A stretch of 64,000 nucleotides of DNA from NCBI GenBank assembly GCA_017354895.1, contig CP071499.1:930001-994000 (forward strand), given 5' to 3'. The translations under genes and the position numbers were made by a program. This document shows positions 35,046-45,066 of this stretch, one piece after another. The DNA comes from Podospora comata (taxonomy: Eukaryota > Ascomycota > Sordariomycetes > Sordariales > Podosporaceae). The notes below the pieces were generated by a model. That model was not told the origin of the DNA. It made no database searches and saw nothing but the letters and a program-made list of their open reading frames with translations. The first letter of the stretch is position 1; each line of letters starts with the position of its first letter.

Positions 35046-37127
35046 TCATCCCCACCGACCAACTACTCCCAACACTCGACCCGTTCCCTCCTGGCCCCCC
35101 TCCGTCCCAGCTCCCCCCTCCCTAGTCAAATCAGTACTAATCACCAAATCATCCTTCCCCCTCAAATGCAACACAATCGTCAACCCTTGAATCCCAACAT
35201 CATCATCCTCATCCCCCGCCACCATCACCGTCCCCGTCCCCGCAGGACCTGTTGCAGTCCCCCCAACACTACTCCTCTCTCGCCGGCCTCCTCCACCAAG
35301 CCGGTTACTCCCATCAATCGTAGCCTCACTCGTCGCCTTTGAAGCAGCCCTAGCCCCAGCCCCAGCCCCAGCAGCCATACTCATATTCACAGAAGACGGC
35401 ACCTTCCAAAATCCAGACGACCCATGAGAATGATGCTGTTGCTGACCACCAAACTGCTGCTTTTGCTGTCCAGGAGGAACAGGATAACTCCTCAGCTGTT
35501 GTTCTTGTTGTTTCTGTCCCTCACCCCGTCTCCCAAGCCCCCCAGGCGACACCTGCGAGTTTGATCCCTGCCGTGCATCTCCATCACCACCAGGTCTCAC
35601 CACAGTAACAGTAGCAGTGGAATCCGTCGTACCCCTCCCCTCCTTCTTCTTTCCCCCCAGTGACTGCTGACCCAACTGCGGACTACTCTTCGTCTTGCTC
35701 GAATCTAACCCCACCTTTTTCAATTTCCCAGCAATACTCCCCGGTTGAGCGGCCACCGAAGCAGCAGAAGCAGCAGAAGAAGAAGAAAAGGGGCCAGTGC
35801 CCTTGAGCCAGGCAGGCGGGCTAGTCACTCTAGCACGAGGAATAGACTTGCCACTGCTCTTACGACCTCCCCCAGTCTCCATCCCACTATTGTCCTGAGC
35901 AGAACCACCACTGTCCAGATCCACCTGAAGAACCTGCTGCAATGCCCCGGAGTTATTTGTCTGAGCAAGCACCTTGACCCGTCTCAAAACAGGAGGTGTA
36001 GTCCTCTCCTTTTCTCGTCTCGCCTGTTGCTGCAAGACGTGAGCTCTATCATTGGACGCCTGAAATGTCGGAGAAGGCGTAGTAGGATCTGGCTCCCGAT
36101 CCGGGCGGTGAACATGAGGACCATCCTTGGCATGCAGAGCAGCAGTTCTTTCCTCCTCTCTCTCTTCAGCGGCAGCAAGCATACGTGCACTATTGCTTGG
36201 AACTCCAGGTGAGGGGGGCGGGACAACCGACGAGCCCCTTGACGAGCTAGCATAACTGTGTGACAGTCTCTCAGGGTGGAACTCCCTCTGGCTCTGTTGA
36301 ATCCGGGGATGTTCGGCAGCGTCAGTCGGAGCAACAGGTACACGACGCTTGCGGTCAACAACAGTGGTAAGATCATACTTGGGCAGCTTCGAGACAGGAG
36401 GCATGGCAACGACAGGAATAGTTGTGCTGCTAACTTGGGGATCCGAAACCTTTCTGGCAATCTGGTCGGCAATGACGAACGGATTCGTCTTCTGTCATTG
36501 CTGTCAGCATATCCCTAACCAAAAGCAAAGAAACAAACCTACCACGGGCCGCCTCTTCTCAACAGCAATGATCTCCCCATTCGACTTCCTGACAACCTCC
36601 ACCAGCCTCCCTCCCTCCCCATCAGGCGTCGTAGCAGCAGCAGGTGAAGGCAATCCAGTAGCAACAGCCACACTCACCCTTTCAACCTCGTCCCCTACCC
36701 CCCCTGGTCCATGCTTCTCACCACCACCATCCCCATTCACACTTCCCATCTCCTGTTTATTCTGCGGAGAAGGTTCCTTCCTGCACCTCCCACACAAAGG
36801 ATGCCCACAAGAAGGACAATACAACTGCGGCCTAACTCTGTCTCCACAAACATGACAAACCGTCACCGCCGGCTCCCTTGATCTTCCCCTCATATCCTTT
36901 TGGTCTCGATCTCCTCCTCCTCTTCCTCCCATGTTCTCCATCTCTCGATCAAGGTACAGACCGGCATCATGACTGTCAGCCTCATCCTCAGACAACTAGC
37001 CCGACGGTCTGGAAATATTGTACTGCTCAAACAGCTCCATGGCAGCGATCCTCCGCCCACTCTGGGATGTCCCACGGCTGACGAAGCTTGCCAGCGAAGG
37101 CTCCGATAACTCGCGAGGGCGTGGCAT
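35046..37127 (-). CDS. zinc-motif protein of unknown function, with an in-frame TAG
   Basis: Two exons are supported (37127-36543 and 36491-35046), together 676 codons. Residues 1-60 (MPRPRELSEPSL..., then GRRIAAMELFEQYNI) look conserved. A cysteine cluster CHVCG...CPSCGHPLCGRC near residues 85-112 probably binds zinc, in the manner of a small treble-clef or RING-like module. The remainder is Ser/Gly/Gln-rich and disordered, ending with a conserved-looking IQGLTIVLHLRGKDDLVIST. Codon 44 (36998-36996) is TAG, with coding-quality sequence in the same frame on both sides (ISRPSG and LSEDEADSHDAG). Further 5' exons are possible, since an open frame and a workable GT...AG pair occur between 37270 and 37600. 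The protein may start upstream, or only at a Met after the TAG. I do not recognise the family. Confidence 0.55.
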
Positions 37128-38046
37128 CTTTTCTTTAACCTCAGGCACCGAGGGAAGAGGAGGTTGTTCTTGTTGTTTTCCGTGAGAGCTTGAAGCAGGG
37201 CGGACAGTAACCCTGATAGAAAGGGTACAAGAGCTATGGTTACCCGGCCGGTCGAAGCAGGCTTCCGATGCGCCTTGTTGCTGTGTATCCCAGTAGAGCG
37301 TCAGTAAAAAAACACAAAACCAACACGCTGGAAAAAAGAGGTCAACAAACAAGTTCACCCTGTCTATCCCTCGTACTCAGCAAACGATCCGACCTCGATA
37401 CGCCTCGCTCAAGCAATGGCTGAGATGTCCGCGTCTTTGTCGTGCCTTCAGGAACAGCAGGGGACTGTTGTTGATGTTCTCGCTGAATCGGCACTAGTCG
37501 GTCTTCCGTCTTCCCTAACCTGGGGCTTGAGCGGCTGTTGGCAGGCGAGGGCGTGGCAATGCGAGAAAACGATGGAAAATAAAGCATCACAGTATTCGTC
37601 AGCCAGTAACATAAACACACTAAAGTATGTTGGCGTCGAAATGGATGCCCTGTAGCGAATATCCGGTAACCAGCTGGAGTGCCCGGATTCCGTCAAGAAT
37701 GAAAAGATGTTGTGGTTTTAGGATATACGGAAGGATATTTGCAAGAGAAGATTCAGAGAGCAGGTCCACCTTTGGATTTTTGGGAAGCCAAACTACCACT
37801 CCGCGCTCTGACATAGCGGGCAAGAAAGACCCAGACAAATGGGCCGGCATAGCACTACCCCTACTCAACAGATAATAGGCAATGGCAACCGCGATCAACT
37901 CAGCAACTACCTAGCACATGCAACCTCGGGTCGCCTCTAACCCCCAAGACGATAACAGTCCGGCTCATGAAGCATCTCTTGGACTAGATAGGGAATCTTT
38001 TGGATGACGTATTCTACAGGGAGGGTTTATTGGTGGGGTTGTACAT
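37128..38046. other. region upstream of the zinc-motif gene
   Basis: May include 5' exons of the zinc-motif gene: a Pro/Ser/Arg-rich open frame at about 37360-37560 on the minus strand joins in frame if an intron with a GTGAAC donor is used. A second minus-strand frame around 37625-37830 is less convincing. Otherwise leader and the 3' flank of ATP16. Confidence 0.3.
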
Positions 38047-38853
38047 CTACTTGAGGTGGGCCTGGAGAGTCTCGAGGACCTAGAACAGCAGTTAGTTAGC
38101 ACCTTGTAAACTAGAATCACCTAGAATCAAACCAACCTCAAGCTCAATCTTGGCCTCGGCAATCTCCTGCTCACTGCCGCTGCCGCTGGCAACCTTTTGC
38201 GCCTCAGCAATCTGGCTGCGGACAGCCTCGGCGCTGAAGTCCTCAAGGGGGAAGCCCTCGACGGCGTTGATGCTCAGAACGGAGTTGGGCTGAACAACGG
38301 CAAAACCACCGGAAACTAGAATCGTTCTCTCGTGTGAGCTTCCAGTCCTTTTTTTCTGCCCTTTTCTATCCGAGCTCCAATGTTTCGAGGTGATGGGCGG
38401 TACGTACGGAAGAACTGCTTGTTGCCGCTCTCCTCAATGATCTCGACGACACCGGGCTTCAGCTGCTCGATCGAAGGAACGTGGTTGGCGAGGACACCCA
38501 TCTCACCCGACTCGGCGGGGATGTTGACCTGGACGACATCCTGGGACTTGTAGACGGCCTGTTATGCGGCATAAACATCAGCGGCCTCGCTCGAAAACAT
38601 GTTGATATCCCTCCAATCGACCAAGAAACATTCGGGGTGCTGTCCGTCGTCATCGTACCTGGTGGGGAAACGACAAGCTAAGCTTGATCTGTAGGGAATA
38701 AGTTAGATAATGTTAAAGCGCGCGGTTCCTGGAGGGGCAGTAGAGCCATACCTTGTCGCTGACGGCCTCGGCGTAGCCTCTGCGCTGGACGGGGGCGCGG
38801 AGAAGAGCCGGGCGAGCCCGGATGGCGGCGCGGGCAATGCGAAGGGAGTTCAT
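38047..38853 (-). CDS. ATP16: mitochondrial F1 ATP synthase delta subunit
   Basis: Five exons (38853-38752, 38688-38659, 38558-38408, 38315-38137, 38079-38047) give 164 residues, the usual length. It forms part of the central stalk of F1, next to gamma and epsilon, on the matrix side. The N-terminus (MNSLRIARAAIRARPALLRA) is an Arg/Ala presequence. The mature part has the beta-sandwich motifs VNIPAESGEMGVLANHVPSI and LKPGVVEI, then SGGFAVVQPNSVLSI and the C-terminal helical hairpin. The second exon is only 30 nt and the last only 33 nt. The last intron shows tandem CTAACTAAC branch-site copies. Every junction keeps the frame. No defect is seen. Confidence 0.92.
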
Positions 38854-41800
38854 GGTGATGGCGGCGGTCTCAATGGGTCAAGTCCTTCTCGATATGTCGT
38901 CGGCTCTCCAGCTTTGCCCAAAATCCGGCGATTGACTGGAACCAATGGAACCGGGATTGTCCGGTTCGGCTACGCGGAAACGTTTTTGCGGGGCTTGAGG
39001 TGGGAGGTGGACAGGAGAGCGCTTGCTGAGCTCAGCCCAGCTTGCACAAGTTCAGATGATTGCATAAATTACGGGTAGATGCATATACACTTCAAGGTTG
39101 ATGGGACTGTCCATCGTGGTGCATCATCAACACCTTTATGACCAGAAACCTCAGTTGACTGACATGCTGAAGTCCCAAAGTGCTGGCCAGACAAGAACCG
39201 CATATTCTAGCCCTTTTTGCCAGTATATCCCTCAGAGCACAACATGAAGCCCTAAAACCCTTCCTTGGACGTTGTGCAACAACCAAACTTGCCTTCTAGT
39301 CTCAGTGGCTGATGAGCAGAGCAAATTGTTCGGCCACGCCGCAGAAGATTCACTCAACCAACCGTTGTATTCCCCCCAACCGATCTCCAAAAATTACAAG
39401 CTGGCGGTTTGCTGTCAACAAGAGAGAGCTCGCTGTCAGTTCCCCCGAAGCTGCGATTCAGCACCATCTCCACCCGTAGCTCATGCCCTAACTGACCTTC
39501 TCAACATCATCCGATGGATGTGATGCCTTCATGCTGCCGCTGTGATGCACCGAGCTTTCTACTTTTTTAAATCCCTCAAACCATCCGCTAAAAAACCGGG
39601 TACCCGCGTCTTACTGTCTAGCTGTCAAGAACCATAACCTGGAAGGCGTATCCATGCTAATAAGTACCCGGACCTGGTTTCCGCTTGGACGTTGGGAAAG
39701 GGTTCATCCTGTGAACGGCAGTTTGCATCATCGGTCAAGGATGGGAGAGCAACGTGATCCCAGAGGGAGGTTTAGGGCTTGACGTAGATAGTTTTGATGT
39801 GGTTTCATGTTGTGAGTGAGATGCAAGCACATGATGATGGAAACTGGACGCGGGCAAAATTGGCCTAATAAAATACCAGGTCAAGATAACGTACAGATAC
39901 ATATGGGGTATCGGGGGTTTACCAAGACCGGGGAAATGCCATGCTTGTGTTAGAAGATGTGGGACGTTTGACCTGAAGATGGAATGGGGACCACACCACC
40001 AAACATGTCAGCTGCTCAATTCCGAAGTAAGAAGAGACGTCTCAGAAATGGTCCCCCACCACAGGCCCTTCGGGTACTCCCACCTTTTGTGTTTCTGTTC
40101 ATCCGATGTGATCTGCGGAAGAATCCGAGTTGTTCTTAAGGTATACTGTGCTTCCCCGGAAGTGGCAGGTCAGAAGTAAGTAGTTCCCCTAACCCATCAG
40201 CAGCAAGCATACATACCAATCTATCCACGTGGTTTGTCTCCCCCCCTGTGTCACGCAAAGGTGGTTACAAAGTGTGGTCTGTTCTTTGTGTTGCATGTGT
40301 GACACCCAAGAAAACGTCTGTCTTTTTTGCGGCCTAACTTTGGGCTTGAACTTTCCGTTTTCTTGAAGGTTCGATGTTGTGTGATGTGTGACCCAGCGAC
40401 CCCACCTGGTGATGAATGAGTAGTGAAGTAGAGTCAATCGCATGACCACTCTTTGGTTGGTCATTTTCTTTGTAGCCCAGGCTTGGTTCCTGAACCCTAA
40501 AACCAACTAGACAATGAGGAGACAAAAGAACTGCCCCTTTTAGGTAGTTTTCTTCTTTGATGTTTTGGCTGGCTGCCACATGGAGAACACGGGAGATCGG
40601 AATAGGACCATAGCGATACCGGCCGTGAAATGGCCCCGAGCTTGAGGCTATGGTTTTTAACTTTTTATTATTGTTCGGGCTTCGCCGAAGAAACTAAACG
40701 GCCCGTAGCCAGTAGTCTTTTGTTTATTTGGTCGATACGTCACTTTATGGGGTTCTTTTTGGTCCGTAGGGAGCTCCCGTCTGCATGAGCCGTTTACGAT
40801 TGCGATGCCGTGTAAGCCGAATGGCATCGTACGTCTTTCCTGTGCTTGGATAACAAATTCCACCACTCTTAGAAATGTGTCGTCGTCGTCGTCTTCTGTG
40901 TGGCTTTTGGGCGATCCCAATGAGGGGCACCGTTTTGAGGTTGGAATTACGGGCCACAAGCAACAACAACAAAAACCTATGGGCCCGGTGACATTGCGCC
41001 TTAACAGCTTTAGCGGCACAGGTATCAGGTTTCAAAGCAGAGACATATCGACGTAGGTTCCCTTCGGGTTGCCGTTTGTAGTCGTGTCGTCGTCTGAATG
41101 AAAGATTACCCCACGCTATCTGATGGTCGTAGCATTGCGGGGTAGTTGAGGGTGGTTGTTTCTGTGTCTTCGGGCCGGGTGAAGTTGCTTGCCTGCCCCG
41201 GACTACAAGCCTCTGAGATTTGGAGATTGGGTTCCTTTCGCTTCTGGCGCGTGCAAATGCGCAATCAATCTCTGGCCGCTCGCGCTATCGTGTCGTCGGC
41301 GAATTGGAGGCAGTGAGGTTGGGTTCGTTGGTATCGCCTTGGTCCAATCATCCAGCGCCCTCTTGTGCATCTTGGCGGGGTAAGGAGATGTGTTTTGTGA
41401 GCTGCAGGTATTCAGCGTCAACGGTTACCTACCATTCCATTTACGTTCAAGCGCGCGGGTTGGACTATTACGAATGTCGCTGAATGGTGCTCTGAGTTGC
41501 ATCTGCTTCGTCACGGGTGTCAGACTGAGGGAGCATTCCAAGTTCTATCGCTGCTAGTCAGCTTCACTTTGAGCTGCCTGAGCAATAAGGAAGCGTGGGT
41601 TAGCGACGGAGTGAGCCAGCAAACTCGGCGCTGGCGAATCCTCAATCCCAATAGAGGCACGCAAAAATAGGAGGATAGAGATTGGAGGAACAAGTCAAGC
41701 GAGTAAACCCCCACGACAAATGGTAGCCCGAGCCGTTCGGCCTCCCACTCTTGGAGTTGCATTCAAGGTGGACATGGCGCCATTTCCCCAGACTTGGTCA

Positions 41801-42233
41801 CTGTTTGATGGATGGACATGCTGTTTACCGACCGTGCCGACGTGGGAGAGGTGCCGGCCTATTTGTTCTCACGAGTCTACTCGGTGTACCAGTTGATCAG
41901 GCTTCGGTGGTGGATGGATGTGCATGTCAGGAAATTCGATATCTGACTGGAAAGGTTGTGTTGCTGAGTGATACGATTACTCGGTGCCGGGGTACACAGC
42001 ATGGCACAGCATGAAATTACAGGAAAAGCTCATGTTTTGCCGTCTGGTGCCAATTCTAGTTAGCCTTGACACGCTGTTTTCGGCACCCGCAACTACCTTG
42101 CAGAGGGACCCTAAGCTCGGGCTACTAAAGTACCTGCCAAAGCCTTTTTGGCGGAAATATATTTATTCTAAAACTAAAATACAAAGTAGAAGATTATAAA
42201 TTGAACTAATTAAAAGACTTTATATTTACTGAT
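38854..42233. other. gene-free region, left part
   Basis: 3.4 kb without a supportable gene. All open frames are short (under about 120 codons), lack domains and overlap on both strands. The first few hundred bases are the ATP16 promoter. The right end (about 42140-42233) is AT-rich and borders the inverted-repeat element. Confidence 0.5.
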
Positions 42234-42535
42234 AGTCGATGTCCCGTTTAAAATAAAATGTCAAAAGCAGATTGCTTATATACATGACCTCTGACCTTCT
42301 TAAATTCCCACTTTCTTACTCATACCCTCAGGCCTGTAGCTGCACCCTAGACTAGTAGCTTACTTCTAAGTATGCATGAGCTCTAGCGCTTTACAGCGCT
42401 GTATGATAGAGTAGTGGTTTAGGGTGCGGCCACAAGCCTGAGAGTATGAGTAAGGAAGTGAGAATTCAGGGAGGTCAGAGGTTATGTATATAAGCAGTCT
42501 GCTTCTGACATTTTATTTTAGACAGATCATCGACT
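42234..42535. mobile_element. MITE-like inverted-repeat element
   Basis: Two 115 bp arms (42234-42348 and 42421-42535) are reverse complements of each other over their whole length without gaps, separated by a 72 bp loop. The outer ends read AGTCGAT and ATCGACT. I count about 16 mismatches, all but one of them transitions. The whole folds into one long hairpin. It has no coding capacity. The structure fits a non-autonomous DNA transposon (MITE), though no clear target-site duplication is visible. A foldback structure or the end of a larger element are alternatives. Confidence 0.75.
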
Positions 42536-45066
42536 TTTATTTCTTTATATTGTGTGCTTTGCACGCATGCAGGCAATTCTGGCCCTCTGATCAGGCTAAT
42601 CCAGTGCCTATTATGTGGCCTGCAAGCTCATAGTGTCTTTTCTTTGTCCTGCGTGAAGTGCAGCCTGCAAGCGAGCCATTGTCACGCAGGTGAGGTCATT
42701 CAAAGACCTGTTGATGATATATTTGTAGTGTTGTGGTTGTTTTTGTATGTTTTCTCACCATTTCACTACTTACTCTTGGCTCAAATGAAGCATCTGACCT
42801 CGCAAATCAGCTAATCACAACCATTTGAGGCACCTGTAGCTTTAAAGATAGCATCAAGCGTCTCGACGAAAAAAGGTTTGAGCAATGGACAGCTGCGACC
42901 TAAATAAAAATTAAAACTAGAATATAAGTGTGTGGATAAAGTGTAAGTACTAACGTAATAACTATAAATTAAAGGCTTATTGCGTAATAGTGCTAGGCGA
43001 GGCGCGGCCGACCGCTCAGAAAACGGCAGCCTTGACGGCAACACATAGATTACACTAGGACCCTCTTTTCCTCCAAGACAAGATTTTGTGCAATGCGAGC
43101 CCTCATGCGGGTCAGACTGGATGGAAGTGTTCTTGACGAGAAGGTTGCAGCCTGCATATTGCGAATTGCAGCTCAGCTCAAGTACTTTGCAGGAGAAGAA
43201 CCAAACTCGGCCACTCTCTCCCACCGCTCGCAAAGTGTTGGATGTTCAGCCTATCAAGGTGTGAGGATCATTCCGGCTGGGCAACTCGGCACCTCCCAAT
43301 CTGTCATCTGTCTTTTTGTTTGATACATGATAGGGTGTCAGACCCGAAAGGCGGTGGTGGTGAAGGCGGTATAGAGTCGGACTGATAGTAGAGGTCTGCT
43401 ATCAAAAGGGCAATGGTGTCCGGTGACACAGCATGTCTTCTTCTCTCAGTTAGAGACGGGCGATGTCGGACATTCGGGGATGCTCCTGACCTGCTAATCT
43501 TGGGATAAGGACGGCACTATTGCGCATCAGGAGGCAATCCACAGCGAGGGTGCGAGGGTCCTTTGTCTGTCTGAACAGAGTCAAGCGCCATTGCTACGAT
43601 GCTCCTCCCAAGTCGAAATTCCGCCAGCCGGGTCTTTCCCGCCACTGGACATTTTTGGAGAAGCAGGTGGAGTCAGCGTGGGTTGAAGAGGAACCATCGA
43701 CCACCACGCAAAAACCCTGGTCCAAAAGATCGATCGCCATGGGGTGGGGCCCGCAGCCAACGACGGAAGAGGGAAGAAACGGGCGCACAGGGCAAAGCTG
43801 GCATTTCAAGAAATGGAAACGGCCGTTATTGTGAAATTATGAACTTTGCCGCCGTTTTTCGGTTGGCCTTTGCCCAGCGCCACGGCCCGGGGCTCTGGTG
43901 ATCAGCACAAGCACAAGCACAACTCTGGGCACAGGCTATGCTGCGCTGTGCCTTGTGGAAATGTGGGAAGAGAACGTGTGCTTCCACGCCGCCTTTTTCT
44001 TCGTCTCAACCAAACCAGAGTGACGGACGGCGTCACAAGCGGCGGCAGAGTCAGTCCGCCTCCGATGGCCAAAAGTAAAAAGTATAAAAGCTTTTCGGTC
44101 GCATTATTCATATTGGTCATGCTGTGAATAAAAGCGAAGAAAAAAGGGACCTGGCCGGCCCCGTTTTGTCTTGGTGTTACGTTTTTCATCACCATCCGTT
44201 TTTGTTTGTTGCCGTGGGCGGGCATTGCGGGCAGAGTGACCTCAGCACTAACAGCCAACCAAAGGAGGAACTCAGCCAACATCCCACTCTCGACCCGCTC
44301 TTCTCTCGTCGTCGCCATCTCATCAGCCAAGCGCAGCCAAGTGCCAAGGTGGTGGGCCCGGCTCCTCGCTTTTGAGGGCAACCCTGCGTCGCCCCCCTCC
44401 CTCTCTCTTGTTCCCTGCATTTCGCGACGGCACGGCCCCATCGCTGGACACGACCATATCCCCTCCTTGAACCGCTCCGCCAGGTCTCAAAAACCTGATA
44501 TTTTGCCGCATTCCCGCTCTGCTTTTGACATTTTGCGTATTTTGTGTGACATTTTCACCCTCTCGCAACTCACTCTTCTCCCAAACCAAAAGGACAACGT
44601 CATCTGCACGTCGACTTACCACCGACGACCCTGCTTTTCGACCAGGCCTTCCAGAAGACTACCTCACCTTCCAGCATTTCACTCTTGGGTCGACGGCCGA
44701 ACGACCTGCTTCTCTAACACCACCACCCCCAAACAACCCACCGGCCTTTCAAACTACCAACCTCAGATTTCGACGTGATGGCTCTGCTGTTATAGCAATA
44801 CGGTCCCTAGGGACACCGCCTTGTACGCCACTTGCAAGCCATAAGGTAGAGGACTGCTCTCGTCGCAGACTTCAGACTCCGCCCACAGCGGACACTCACG
44901 ATATCATTTCTCTGTCAACAAACCAGCAACATCCACACACCCACACACACATATCTCGATCGCTGGACTCTTACTGCCCCTTCTTCCGCTCCCAGGACAA
45001 CTCTGTTACCCTGCCGGTTGAGCCACCAGCTCGACGGCCACTTATACTCACATCCCGTTCTCGAAA
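42536..45066. other. gene-free region, right part
   Basis: 2.5 kb without a supportable gene. It includes an AT-rich patch at about 42895-42985. The last 700 bp or so are pyrimidine-rich and contain CA-rich microsatellite-like sequence near 44935-44960, as expected for the promoter and long leader of the gene starting at 45067. Confidence 0.5.
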
